Shown piece after piece: positions 25,951 to 35,081 of a stretch of 64,000 nt of DNA. Below the pieces are notes generated by a model that was not told where the DNA came from, did no database searches, and worked only from the letters and a program-made list of their open reading frames with translations. Both the position numbers and the translations under genes were made by a program. Position 1 is the first letter of the stretch, and each line of letters starts with the position of its first letter. Where the stretch lies: contig JBBRXJ010000002.1 in assembly GCA_038248505.1 (NCBI GenBank), positions 62,001 through 126,000 on the forward strand, written 5' to 3'. The DNA is from JBBRXJ01 sp038248505 (GTDB taxonomy: Bacteria; Bacteroidota; Bacteroidia; Bacteroidales; JBBRXJ01).

Positions 25951-26609
25951 TGAAACCCATCCTGCTATATAAAAAAGTAATCAATTATTTCAGCAAACAC
26001 ATGCCTAATGCTGAAACAGAGCTAAACTACCATAATTCGTTTCAATTGCTAGTGGCAGTAATCTTATCTGCACAGTGCACAGATAAACGTGTAAATCAAA
26101 TTACGCCTAATGTTTTTAAGCAATTTCCTGATGCACAATCCATGGCAGCATCAAGTCAAGAAAAGATCTTTGAACTTATTAAAACATGCTCCTATCCTAA
26201 TAATAAAGCACAACATCTTTTTGAAATGTCAAAAATGCTTATAAAAAAGCATAAGGGTATTGTACCACCAGAAATGGATGCTTTACTATGCTTGCCAGGA
26301 GTTGGAAGAAAAACCGCCAATGTAATACGATCTGTAATTTACAACGAACCGGGATTTGCTGTTGATACTCATGTATTTAGAGTAGCTGCGCGAATTGGCT
26401 TAACAAAAAAGGCAAAGAACCCATTACAAGCTGAGGAACAACTAACAAAAGGGTTTCCTGAAGAATTAATTCCTAAAGCACATCACTGGTTAATATTACA
26501 TGGACGATATGTATGTACAGCTAAAAAACCAAAATGTGAACTTTGTGGTTTAAAAAACTTTTGTTTATACAATAAAAGGCAATCGTTTTCAAAAGCTAAG
26601 AAGGCATAA
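25950..26609 (+). CDS. nth: Endonuclease III
   Basis: A 219-residue DNA glycosylase/AP lyase of normal length. LPGVGRKTANVI is the helix-hairpin-helix with the catalytic lysine, VDTHVFRVAARIGL carries the catalytic aspartate, and the C-terminal C-x6-C-x2-C-x5-C pattern (CTAKKPKCELCGLKNFC) binds the 4Fe-4S cluster. It removes oxidised pyrimidines in base excision repair. It is coupled to xerD by a 1-nt overlap. Confidence 0.96.
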   Translation: MKPILLYKKVINYFSKHMPNAETELNYHNSFQLLVAVILSAQCTDKRVNQITPNVFKQFPDAQSMAASSQEKIFELIKTCSYPNNKAQHLFEMSKMLIKKHKGIVPPEMDALLCLPGVGRKTANVIRSVIYNEPGFAVDTHVFRVAARIGLTKKAKNPLQAEEQLTKGFPEELIPKAHHWLILHGRYVCTAKKPKCELCGLKNFCLYNKRQSFSKAKKA

Positions 26610-26645
26610 ACGAAAAAAAACAGTTTTTTTTTATATTTTTATACC

Positions 26646-27554
26646 ATGAACAAAAAACTGATTCCTAGCAACTATACTAGCAAACTACTGATTTGCATAG
26701 TTTTGGTCTTTATTTACAGCAGTTTTTCGCTTGACCGTACTGATTATCGCGACGGCATGTATAAAAACGTATGTAAAGAACTTCGCAATAATGTATTAGT
26801 GTATTTTATTTTTGTTGACAGTAAAGAAACCTGCCCTTGGACTGAATTTGATATACAATCAACCATTGACAGTATGGCAATTGCAATACAATGGATTGAA
26901 GAGCAAGCCCGCAAACAAAACATCAACTTAAATATCAAGAACGATTATTATATTGGACAGACTTATAGCACAATAAAGCGGAAATTACCTCAAAAATCAG
27001 TTTTAGAATCGCTATATATGCCAAACTTAAAACAAGGATTAACAAATTTAAATATATGGGCAGATAAAATAGCCAGAGAAGCAGGATCGTCATACCAACC
27101 TGAGAAAAAAGATGGCATACCAGATCAGGAACAACCAAGAAACAAAGAGCGACTTATAGCATATTTGCGTGATAAATATGAAGTTGAAAGTGTTTGCTTA
27201 TTATACATGGTAAATAATTATTTTAAAGAAGACATATCAATCCCAGTAAATACTATGAATGCTGACGATATAGAATTCGGTATTGTGAGTTATAAATATC
27301 CTTCTGAAATTGCACACAACATACTACATCTATTCGGCGCGGCCGATTTATATGAAACCCCGTTCCGAAAGAATAAAAGCAAAATACAATTTGCTCATAA
27401 GAATTTCCCAAAAGATATAATGCAAGATCCCTATTCAAAAAAAATAAATAATTGCCAAATAGGAGAATTTACAAGCTACTTAATTGGATGGAAAAGCAAT
27501 TTAAATGCTTTTTATAAAGAACTACTTCGTGACAATATTAACTCGGGAATATAA
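26646..27554 (+). CDS. Exported metallopeptidase-like protein with HNxxH in place of HExxH
   Basis: A 302-residue protein with a signal-like N-terminal hydrophobic segment (about 14-30). Residues 223-235 read AHNILHLFGAADL: His224-Asn225-x-x-His228, then Gly231 and Asp234. This is the zinc motif of a metzincin/gluzincin-like peptidase (HExxHxxGxxD) with the catalytic glutamate replaced by asparagine. The protein may still bind metal but may not cleave; alternatively the family uses another base. The rest (IDSMAIAIQWIEEQARK and following) is not recognised. Its stop overlaps the next ATG (TAATG), pairing it with a CHAP-like protein. Confidence 0.55.
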   Translation: MNKKLIPSNYTSKLLICIVLVFIYSSFSLDRTDYRDGMYKNVCKELRNNVLVYFIFVDSKETCPWTEFDIQSTIDSMAIAIQWIEEQARKQNINLNIKNDYYIGQTYSTIKRKLPQKSVLESLYMPNLKQGLTNLNIWADKIAREAGSSYQPEKKDGIPDQEQPRNKERLIAYLRDKYEVESVCLLYMVNNYFKEDISIPVNTMNADDIEFGIVSYKYPSEIAHNILHLFGAADLYETPFRKNKSKIQFAHKNFPKDIMQDPYSKKINNCQIGEFTSYLIGWKSNLNAFYKELLRDNINSGI

Positions 27555-28024
27555 TGTTAACACGATATTTATCATACCTTCTCCTTTTTTTATTACTATA
27601 TCAAGCGAATGCTCAGAATCTTCCGGAACTAAATAAAAAAATATTAGCGTATACAAATTCAGTAATAGGAACTAGTGTTGATAGAGGAGAGTGTTGGGAT
27701 TTAGCCAATCAGGCCCTTACGAGCGCTGGTGCTAAATGGGATCATGCCTATGTATATGGGAAAAAATTAAATTTGGCAAAAGACACCATATTTCCGGGTG
27801 ATTTAATACATTTTCAAAATGTGACACTAAAATATAACAAAGGCACTACCCAAATTACTGAGAGCATGAAGAATCATACAGCTATTGTATATAAGATAGT
27901 ATCAGTAGGAACTTTAGAGATAGCACATCAGAATACAGGGTTTTCAGGAAAGAATGTAGGTATCAGCGAATTACAACTTTCCACTTTAAAAAAAGGGCGA
28001 ATTACATTTTATCGACCTTATTGA
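27554..28024 (+). CDS. Exported CHAP/NlpC-like cysteine amidase domain protein
   Basis: A 156-residue secreted protein; signal peptide residues 1-20 ending QANAQ. The mature part has Cys47 at the start of a helix (RGECWDLANQAL), a strand-loop FPGDLIHFQNV, His108 (KNHTAIVYK) and His125-Gln126 (EIAHQN): this order of Cys, then His, then a polar residue is the papain-like CHAP/NlpC-P60 arrangement used by peptidoglycan amidases and endopeptidases. Substrate is unknown. It is translationally coupled to the preceding pseudo-metallopeptidase gene. Confidence 0.65.
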   Translation: MLTRYLSYLLLFLLLYQANAQNLPELNKKILAYTNSVIGTSVDRGECWDLANQALTSAGAKWDHAYVYGKKLNLAKDTIFPGDLIHFQNVTLKYNKGTTQITESMKNHTAIVYKIVSVGTLEIAHQNTGFSGKNVGISELQLSTLKKGRITFYRPY

Positions 28025-28109
28025 GATTCCATTACAAGATACAAATACCTCTATTCGTATAACTTAAGGAGAAAGATTTCTAAATGATATTAGGATTCAA
28101 TAAATTTAT

Positions 28110-28117
28110 TATATTTG
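28110..28117 (+). promoter_or_regulatory. Putative -7 element (TATATTTG) upstream of the 28.2-kb lipoprotein gene
   Basis: Exact TAnnTTTG match about 120 nt before the chosen ATG. It would drive the cluster of exported proteins from 28.2 to 30.5 kb. Confidence 0.4.
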
Positions 28118-28236
28118 AGGGGTATTAATGAATTTATATAGATACATTTTTTCTTTATTTAAGAAATTGTATTATTTTTACCATAATTTGAAAATTGATA
28201 ATTCCTTAAACAATAAACTATATGTTGACCAAGACT

Positions 28237-29145
28237 ATGATTATCAAGAAGTCTCAAGTACTTACCATTATTCTTGTCACGGCACTGTTTTTTGGTTGTG
28301 GCGGTGGAAAAAATTCTGAAGAGGTAAATGTTGACGAAAGTGAACTAAATCAGGACATTCAAGACCTGAAGAACGATCTCAACAATACGAAGAAGATTTT
28401 CTATTCACTACCTTCACCACTTGAGTCTGCTATGCTACTAAAAACAGCTGGCGCCACTTATAATGAAGAATTACTGAATCCAGTATCAAATGCATCTAAA
28501 TATACTACCAACAAAAAGATGGCTTTAAATTTAGGCATTTATACTACCGATTTAAGTTTTGCAAGTCTATTTGATCAAACACAGACGACCATTGAATATA
28601 TGAATGCAGCTAAAGAAATAGCTGATCGCCTTGGTATTCTTGATGTATTTACAGATAGCACACTGAAAAAACTTGAGGAAAATGTCAATAACCGTGATGT
28701 AATCATGGATATTATTTCTGAAACATTTATGAATTCTAGCTCCTACTTAAAAGAAAACAATCGTGCAGCTATATCATCTGTTGTGCTAATTGGAGGTTGG
28801 ATTGAAGGTTTATATATATCAGCTAAATTAGTAGAACAGACTAATTTCCATAATAATAAATTAGTTGATCGTATAGCTGATCAAAAATACAGCCTTGATA
28901 TTGTAATCAAGATGATTGAGAAATACAGCTATCATGAGGATGTTGCTGAACTCCTTGCTACTATGAAAGAAGTTCAAACCATATATGACAAAATTGATAT
29001 CGTGACCACAAAGCCCATACCAGTAAAAGACGAAGCAACAAATATTACAACGCTTAAGTCTACTTCTACTGTTTCAATGAGCCCTGAAGTGTTCAACGAA
29101 CTTATCAATAAGATTAAAACAATAAGAAAGAATTTCACCTTATAA
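28237..29145 (+). CDS. Lipoprotein of unknown function (302 aa)
   Basis: Lipoprotein signal with lipobox near ALFFGCGGG. The frame has an ATG at 28222, but the ATG at 28237 (MIIKKSQ) gives the better signal peptide. The mature protein is predicted almost entirely helical, with a short coiled segment at about residues 35-60 (VDESELNQDIQDLKNDLNN) and repeated amphipathic helices. No enzymatic motif is seen. It is followed by two further exported-protein genes with short gaps, suggesting an envelope-related transcript. Confidence 0.7.
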   Translation: MIIKKSQVLTIILVTALFFGCGGGKNSEEVNVDESELNQDIQDLKNDLNNTKKIFYSLPSPLESAMLLKTAGATYNEELLNPVSNASKYTTNKKMALNLGIYTTDLSFASLFDQTQTTIEYMNAAKEIADRLGILDVFTDSTLKKLEENVNNRDVIMDIISETFMNSSSYLKENNRAAISSVVLIGGWIEGLYISAKLVEQTNFHNNKLVDRIADQKYSLDIVIKMIEKYSYHEDVAELLATMKEVQTIYDKIDIVTTKPIPVKDEATNITTLKSTSTVSMSPEVFNELINKIKTIRKNFTL

Positions 29146-29157
29146 ACACTCTTGATC

Positions 29158-29604
29158 ATGAAAAGGTTTTATTTAGCAACTACATTTGTAGCTCTGGCAC
29201 TTGCGCTTCTCTCTTTTAATGCAAATGCTCAGTGCAAAACTTTCGCGAAGAATGTGTGCAAGCCTATACTCACGCCCTATCTTCATGATGGGAATTATAA
29301 TGCGGCAATTCTTACCGAAGGTGAAGAGGCTGAATTATATAAAACATTCTATTCAGGCCAAGTATATCGTATTACTATATGCGGTTCAGAAGCACTACCT
29401 CAAATACAATTTCGTGTAATTGACAGCAAAAACAACGTGATATACGATAATAAAAGTCAGAATTACGCTACTTCATACGACTTTAAAACAGATGCAAGCC
29501 AACAGCTTAAGATTCATATTAAAGTACCTGCTAGCGGAAAAAGCCAAGAAGAAATCAATAGTGGTTGTGTTGCAATTATGTTTGGTTTCAAAGACGACGA
29601 ATAA
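29158..29604 (+). CDS. Small exported protein of unknown function (148 aa)
   Basis: Signal peptide residues 1-24 (ends NANAQ). The mature part has four cysteines and an alternating strand pattern (YRITICGSEALPQIQFRVI, then KIHIKV), suggesting a small beta-sandwich such as a pre-peptidase C-terminal-like or carbohydrate-binding fold; that is inference. The frame opens at a TTG (29152), but the ATG at 29158 is the better start. It lies 12 bp after the lipoprotein gene. Confidence 0.7.
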   Translation: MKRFYLATTFVALALALLSFNANAQCKTFAKNVCKPILTPYLHDGNYNAAILTEGEEAELYKTFYSGQVYRITICGSEALPQIQFRVIDSKNNVIYDNKSQNYATSYDFKTDASQQLKIHIKVPASGKSQEEINSGCVAIMFGFKDDE

Positions 29605-29648
29605 GCTAGTTTTTCGCACTGATAAAGGTTTAACCTAATATTTCAGTT

Positions 29649-30458
29649 ATGAAAAATAGTATTATTATTAGCATTATCTTTTCTCTTTTTATATTCTTAT
29701 CCTGTGAGAAACAGTATGTATTAGATATTCTCAATAATAATTCTGATACTTTAGCATCAAATACGCTCTCTTCTAGCGAAATTATTGATGGTTTAAAAAC
29801 TGCTCTAATAGTTGGTACTGATTCTTCTTCTTCACGTTTAAATATAACAGATGGTTACTTTGCTGATGCTGCGGTTAAAATATTATTACCTCCTGAAGCT
29901 AATGTAATTGTTGAAAATATCAGCTCAGTTTCTGGTGGACCTGCCCTAGTACAAAAGGTGATTCTCTCCATTAATCGTGCTGCTGAAGACGCTGCCGATG
30001 ATGCTTCTCCCATATTTAAAAATGCAATTACCTCTCTTAGTATATCACAGGCATGGGATATTTTAAATGGCGTGAACCCAGCGGGAACTAAAAGTACTTC
30101 TACCGGATTTGACTCAACAGCCGCCACAAACTATTTTAATAGTGTTACACGTAATGATCTTGTAACTGTATTTGCCCCTAAAATGAATGAAGCTTTAGAC
30201 AAAGACCTTATTGGACTAGGATACTCGGCAAATGATGCGTGGAATGATCTTTCAACTGCATATAATACAATTGCAAGCATTCCATTTAGTGGCTTAACAC
30301 CTGTAAACACAAACCTTGGCACTCACTGTACAAATAAAGCCTTAGACGGTCTCTTTCTTAAAGTAGGCGAACAGGAGAAAAAAATTCGTGAAAATCCTTT
30401 TTCATGGGCTGCCACTGCTGTTGGAAATATACTGGCTCGAGTATTTGGAAGATTATAA
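29649..30458 (+). CDS. DUF4197 family lipoprotein
   Basis: A 269-residue lipoprotein (signal with FLSC, Cys19). The body matches DUF4197: SSSEIIDGLKTALIVGTD near the start, ITDGYFADAAVKILLPPEA, KVILSINRAAEDAADDASPIF, ISQAWDILNG and the C-terminal ALDGLFLKVGEQEKKIRENP. DUF4197 proteins are helical periplasmic proteins of unknown function. Its stop lies 4 bp from the convergent uvrA stop. Confidence 0.88.
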   Translation: MKNSIIISIIFSLFIFLSCEKQYVLDILNNNSDTLASNTLSSSEIIDGLKTALIVGTDSSSSRLNITDGYFADAAVKILLPPEANVIVENISSVSGGPALVQKVILSINRAAEDAADDASPIFKNAITSLSISQAWDILNGVNPAGTKSTSTGFDSTAATNYFNSVTRNDLVTVFAPKMNEALDKDLIGLGYSANDAWNDLSTAYNTIASIPFSGLTPVNTNLGTHCTNKALDGLFLKVGEQEKKIRENPFSWAATAVGNILARVFGRL

Positions 30459-30462
30459 TTTT

Positions 30463-33273
30463 TTAAAGAATCATCTTTTCTTTAAGGTATTTACCTGTAT
30501 ATGATGATTTAAATTTTGCTAAATCCTCCGGAATACCTTCAAAAACCAAATAACCACCTTTGTCGCCCCCTTCAGGTCCTAAATCAATTACCCAATCGGC
30601 ACACTTAATAACCTCCGGATTGTGTTCTATTATCACAATTGAATGACCCTGCCGCAAAAGTGCATTAAATGAATCTAACAATTTACGAATATCATGTATA
30701 TGTAAACCAGTTGTAGGTTCGTCAAAAATAAAGAGATGCGGTTTAATGGCAGTTCCTTTCACTAAAAAAGATGCTAGCTTTACTCGTTGACTCTCTCCAC
30801 CACTCAAGGTATTCGATGATTGTCCTAAACGAATATAACCTAGTCCTACATCAAGTAATGTTTGCAACTTATCTATTATTCTTGATTCAGTATTTCCTTG
30901 ATTTTCTTTAAAAAATTCCACAGCCTCATCAATCGTCATTTCAAGAACATCATGAATACTACGCCCATGATATTTTACCTCAAGCACTTCATCTTTAAAA
31001 CGTCGGCCATGGCAACTATCGCAAACAAGTTTAACGTCAGCCATGAATTGCATTTCAATAGTAATTTCGCCTTCACCATCACACTCATCACAACGCCCTC
31101 CTGCAACATTAAATGAAAAATGAGATGGCTCATAGCCCATTGTTTTAGAATGTTGTTGCAATGAGAAAAGTTTTCGAATCTCATCATAGGCTTTTATATA
31201 AGTTACCGGATTGGATCGTGATGATTTTCCTATTGGATTCTGATCAATATATTCAATCTGTGAAATACGATGTACATCTCCCTTAATAGATGTATGCTCT
31301 CCTACTTTTATACCAGTTGCATTTATTCTACTACTTAATGCAGGATACAAAATATCACCAATTAAAGAAGATTTACCAGAACCACTAACACCTGTAACAA
31401 CGGTAATAACATTGAGCGGTATACGAACCGTAATGTCTTTTAAATTATTTTCTCGAGCCCCGTTAATTTCAATATATGAGTTCCATTTACGGCGACTTAT
31501 TGGTAGAGGAATCATTTCTCTTTTTGAAAAATAAGCAGCTGTTAAGCCATTTTTTTCTTTTAACAATTCACTAAAGTTACCTTGAAAAACAATTTCACCG
31601 CCTAATCTACCCGCAAAAGGGCCAATATCTATTATATGTTCAGCGGCTTTAATAATTTCCTCATCATGTTCAACCACCACTACTGTATTCCCTATTTCAG
31701 TAAGTTTTTTTAACACACCAATTAATAATCCTGTATCACGTGGATGCAAACCTATACTTGGCTCATCAAGAATATACAAAGAGCCAACGAGGCTACTGCC
31801 TAATGAACAAGAGAGGTTTATACGTTGTGACTCTCCTCCTGAAAGAGATGAACTAAGACGGTTAAGCGTTAAATAACCCAAACCCACATTGCTAAGAAAC
31901 TCCAACCGACTAGTTATTTCAAATAAAATATGATGTGATATTTTTTTATCCTGATCGTTAAATTTGATTTTTTTAAAAAAGTTTATTAGCTCTAAAATAG
32001 GCATATCAACCAAATGTTGTATGGATGTATCACTCACCTTAACATACGCTGCTTCCTTTCGTAAACGCGATCCTTTACAACTAGGGCAAGTGGTCTTACC
32101 ACGGTAGCGCGCCAACATAACACGATACTGAATTTTGTATTTTTTTGTCTCCAGATATTCAAAAAAGGTATATATTCCTTCAATCTGTTTATTCCCATTC
32201 CACAATAGTTCCTTCTGTTCATTTTTTAACTCGAAATAGGGTTTATGAACAGGAAAGCCCAGTTTAGAAGCATGAGAAATAAAAAATTCTTTCCATTGAG
32301 ACATTTTCTCTCCTTTCCAACAAACTACAGCATCTTCATAAACAGAAAGATTTTTATCAGGTATCACAAGATTTTCATCAACGCCAATTACTCGGCCATA
32401 GCCTTCACAAACAGAGCATGCGCCAAGAGGGCTATTAAAACTAAAAAGATTTACATCTGGTTCTTCAAAAATAATTCCATCCATCTCAAAACGAGATGAA
32501 AAACTAAGATTTTTTGATTTTTCATCCTCTCCTACTCTTAAAATAAAGTCACCATTACCTTCAGCAAATGCCGTTTGTACAGAATCTGCCATTCGGCTAA
32601 TATCATCTGGTTCGTGACTTACACGAAAACGATCCACTACAATATTCATTTTTGCGAGTCCCTTAATAGCTTTAGGATTCTCCTGTATTTCTTTAATTCG
32701 AAATATCTTACCATTTAGCTCAAGGGCTGAAATTCCTTCCTTTATAAGGAATTCAAGCACTGCTTTGTCTGTTTTATGTGAATGGAGTGAAAGGGGGAGT
32801 AGAATAATAACCTGTGATTGATTTGGGAAAGAAAGTATTTTATTTATAACATCATCAACTGTATGTTTTTTAACCTCAACATTACTAATTGGAGAAAATG
32901 TATGACCAACTCTTGCATATAATAGTTTTAAGTAATCATAAATTTCTGTTGATGTACCTACTGTTGAGCGCGGGTTACGAGCATTTACCTTTTGTTCAAT
33001 TGCTATTGCGGGAGGTATCCCTTTAATGAAATCAACATCTGGTTTATGAATTTTACCTAAAAACTGTCGTGCATAGGACGATAAACTCTCAACATATCTT
33101 CTTTGACCCTCTGCATAAAGAGTATCAAAAGCTAATGATGACTTTCCTGAACCCGACAAGCCTGTTATAACAATAAATGTATCTCGAGGTAAAGATAAAC
33201 TAATATTTTTCAGGTTATGTACCCGAGCTTTACTTATAACTATCTGCTCTACTGCTTCTTCCTTCTTTTTCAT
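30463..33273 (-). CDS. uvrA: Excinuclease ABC subunit A
   Basis: A 936-residue protein from the ATG at 33273 (MKKKEEAV); an ATG at 33291 would add six residues without family support. Two ABC modules are visible: Walker A GLSGSGKSSLAFDTL near residue 40 and VTGVSGSGKSSLIGD near 630, signature SSSLSGGESQRINLS near 485 and NTLSGGESQRVKLAS near 820, both with LDEPS/DEPTTGLH Walker B. Zinc modules CSVCEGYGRV and CDECDGEGE with CDSCHGRRF are present. UvrA recognises bulky lesions and loads UvrB in nucleotide excision repair. It stands alone on the minus strand. Confidence 0.97.
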   Translation of the reverse strand: MKKKEEAVEQIVISKARVHNLKNISLSLPRDTFIVITGLSGSGKSSLAFDTLYAEGQRRYVESLSSYARQFLGKIHKPDVDFIKGIPPAIAIEQKVNARNPRSTVGTSTEIYDYLKLLYARVGHTFSPISNVEVKKHTVDDVINKILSFPNQSQVIILLPLSLHSHKTDKAVLEFLIKEGISALELNGKIFRIKEIQENPKAIKGLAKMNIVVDRFRVSHEPDDISRMADSVQTAFAEGNGDFILRVGEDEKSKNLSFSSRFEMDGIIFEEPDVNLFSFNSPLGACSVCEGYGRVIGVDENLVIPDKNLSVYEDAVVCWKGEKMSQWKEFFISHASKLGFPVHKPYFELKNEQKELLWNGNKQIEGIYTFFEYLETKKYKIQYRVMLARYRGKTTCPSCKGSRLRKEAAYVKVSDTSIQHLVDMPILELINFFKKIKFNDQDKKISHHILFEITSRLEFLSNVGLGYLTLNRLSSSLSGGESQRINLSCSLGSSLVGSLYILDEPSIGLHPRDTGLLIGVLKKLTEIGNTVVVVEHDEEIIKAAEHIIDIGPFAGRLGGEIVFQGNFSELLKEKNGLTAAYFSKREMIPLPISRRKWNSYIEINGARENNLKDITVRIPLNVITVVTGVSGSGKSSLIGDILYPALSSRINATGIKVGEHTSIKGDVHRISQIEYIDQNPIGKSSRSNPVTYIKAYDEIRKLFSLQQHSKTMGYEPSHFSFNVAGGRCDECDGEGEITIEMQFMADVKLVCDSCHGRRFKDEVLEVKYHGRSIHDVLEMTIDEAVEFFKENQGNTESRIIDKLQTLLDVGLGYIRLGQSSNTLSGGESQRVKLASFLVKGTAIKPHLFIFDEPTTGLHIHDIRKLLDSFNALLRQGHSIVIIEHNPEVIKCADWVIDLGPEGGDKGGYLVFEGIPEDLAKFKSSYTGKYLKEKMIL

Positions 33274-33429
33274 AAAACAAAACGCTGTCAAATAACAGGC
33301 TCATAAATGTACTATATTTTGCCATATCATTTTTTATTACTATATTTATGATATAATTGACTCGAAATAATAAACGCTTTAAACGATTGCCTATCGAAAA
33401 ACATCTACTCCTTAAGAATTAACGAATAA

Positions 33430-33439
33430 AAAAGGAGGT
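33430..33439 (+). promoter_or_regulatory. Strong Shine-Dalgarno site deciding a GTG start
   Basis: AAAAGGAGGT lies 4 nt before a GTG at 33444. Such a full anti-SD match is unusual in Bacteroidota and supports GTG as the start of the sigma factor gene. Confidence 0.7.
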
Positions 33440-33443
33440 TGTT

Positions 33444-34034
33444 GTGAATACTCAAATTCAAACCGACAATGAATTAATAAGACAATTCATAGACGGAAGG
33501 CAGTCGAGCATTGAAGAATTGATTCATAGATACAAGAATCAAGTTTACACTTACATTAATTTGCTCGTAAAAAATCAGGCTTTAGCAGAAGATATCCTTC
33601 AAGATAGCTTCATTAAGGTTATTAAATCATTAAAAACAGGGAAATACCAAGAGAACGGAAAATTTCTTTCGTGGGTTCTGCGAATTTCTCATAACTTGGT
33701 TATTGACCACTATCGTAAAGCTAAGCAGATCAATACCATATCAAATGACCGTTATGATACGGATCTCTTTAATAGCACCAAATTTTCAGACGATACTATT
33801 GAAGATAAGATGATTGACAATCAGATAACCGATGAGGTCAAGGCATTAATAGAGCAATTACCTGATGATCAAAAACAAGTTATTTATTTGCGACATTATG
33901 CGGATCTCAGCTTTAAAGAAATAGCTGAACAAACGAATGTTAGCATCAATACTGCGTTAGGTCGCATGCGTTATGCACTAATTAACTTGCGCAAAATGAT
34001 TGAAGATAGAAAATTAAGCCTGACAAGAATTTAA
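33444..34034 (+). CDS. ECF-type RNA polymerase sigma factor
   Basis: A 196-residue sigma-70 family protein starting at GTG. Region 2 lies at about 10-85 (LIHRYKNQVYTYINLLVKN, EDILQDSFIKVIKSL, FLSWVLRISHNLVIDHYRK) and region 4 at about 135-185 (QVIYLRHYADLSFKEIAEQ followed by NVSINTALGRMRYAL helix-turn-helix). No domain 3, as in ECF sigmas. A small gene follows 53 bp later; no zinc-finger anti-sigma factor is recognised next to it. The two probably share the transcript that ends at the 34.3-kb terminator. Confidence 0.9.
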   Translation: MNTQIQTDNELIRQFIDGRQSSIEELIHRYKNQVYTYINLLVKNQALAEDILQDSFIKVIKSLKTGKYQENGKFLSWVLRISHNLVIDHYRKAKQINTISNDRYDTDLFNSTKFSDDTIEDKMIDNQITDEVKALIEQLPDDQKQVIYLRHYADLSFKEIAEQTNVSINTALGRMRYALINLRKMIEDRKLSLTRI

Positions 34035-34087
34035 TGCAATAATTTAAAAAGGCGAGCGTTATTTATAGGTAATTTAAAACAATTTAA

Positions 34088-34297
34088 ATGCCTATGAAGC
34101 TAAGTTCTACTTTTTTAAAATCAGATTTCCGTTTCTCAGATGATTTATTAAAAATTAATGAATCATGTTATATTAATGATATGAGCCGGAAATTAGATGT
34201 CAATGAAAATATCACAAAAAACATTCTTGCTTTTGCAAGTTGTTATCATGTGATACCATCGACTATTCTTGAACATATTGAGTTAATGCTCAACTAA
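34088..34297 (+). CDS. Small protein downstream of the sigma factor (69 aa)
   Basis: A 69-codon frame with no signal peptide or membrane helix; C-terminal half is helical (ITKNILAFASCYHVIPSTIL). I do not recognise the family. It lacks the HxxxCxxC of zinc-finger anti-sigma factors. Its position between the sigma gene and a strong terminator suggests a sigma-linked small protein, possibly a regulator (inference). Internal ATGs exist. Confidence 0.55.
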   Translation: MPMKLSSTFLKSDFRFSDDLLKINESCYINDMSRKLDVNENITKNILAFASCYHVIPSTILEHIELMLN

Positions 34298-34327
34298 ACA
34301 AACGCCCGCCAACAAGCGGGCGTTTGT
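34298..34327. terminator. Bidirectional intrinsic terminator
   Basis: A 12-bp perfect stem (ACAAACGCCCGC / GCGGGCGTTTGT, 6-nt loop), GC-rich at the core and A/T at the base. It lies between the convergent sigma-factor unit and rsmE; the rsmE stop codon touches its edge. Confidence 0.9.
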
Positions 34328-35031
34328 TATTTCTGATTCTCAATACAGGCAATCATGCAAGCAAAAAGGCCAGCCGTTTCTGTTCTTAAGCGCATATCGC
34401 CCAAAGATACTGATATAAAACCATTGGTCTTAGCAAATTTAAGTTCTTCATCATCGAAGTCTCCCTCTGGACCAATCAAAATTAAATAATCAGATTTTGG
34501 GGTAATTAAATTTGAAAATAATTTACACTTGTCATCAACGGAGCAATGTGCAATATATTTATGTGTAGCTGAACACTGCTCAATAAATTTATTAAAAGCA
34601 ATAGCCTCACTAACACTAGGTATATTAGGACTTATAGATTGTTTCACAGCGGAAAGAACAAGCCGCTCGGTTCGTTCAATATTAACATTTTTACGTTCCG
34701 ATCTATTACAAATGATTGGCGTTATTTTATCAATTCCTATTTCTACTGATTTCTCAACAAACCATTCAAAACGATCAATATTTTTTGTTGGTGCAATGGC
34801 AATATGAAGCGTAAATGGCCGGAGCAACATACTTGTTTTACTAATGATAGCCACAATAGCTTCCTTTTTTTCAGCTCCAATAAATTCAGCATCATAAAGG
34901 TTTGCTTTGCCATCAAGCAAAATTAATTTATCGCCTTGGCGTAAACGTAGCACTTTAATACAATGAAGCGCCTCTTGCTCATCAAGATGAGCAATACGAT
35001 CTTCTACTTTATAGGTGTATGCATAATGCAT
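34327..35031 (-). CDS. rsmE: 16S rRNA m3U1498 methyltransferase
   Basis: A 234-residue SPOUT methyltransferase with an N-terminal PUA-like part (about 15-70, LDEQEALHCIKVLRLRQGD) and the knotted SAM domain: IAIAPTKNIDRFEWFVEKSVEIG, LILIGPEGDFDDEEL and SLGDMRLRTETAG. It methylates U1498 of 16S rRNA. The divergent phosphodiesterase gene starts 50 bp away. Confidence 0.94.
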   Translation of the reverse strand: MHYAYTYKVEDRIAHLDEQEALHCIKVLRLRQGDKLILLDGKANLYDAEFIGAEKKEAIVAIISKTSMLLRPFTLHIAIAPTKNIDRFEWFVEKSVEIGIDKITPIICNRSERKNVNIERTERLVLSAVKQSISPNIPSVSEAIAFNKFIEQCSATHKYIAHCSVDDKCKLFSNLITPKSDYLILIGPEGDFDDEELKFAKTNGFISVSLGDMRLRTETAGLFACMIACIENQK

Positions 35032-35081
35032 AGAATGATATTAAAAAGTTTAACTAAATTTAACAACATAAAAAAAAGAAT

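Noticed and set aside
28128..28319. 63-codon ORF overlapping the lipoprotein gene start
   Set aside because: Overlaps the well-supported lipoprotein frame and has a tyrosine/phenylalanine-rich composition typical of AT-rich noncoding DNA.
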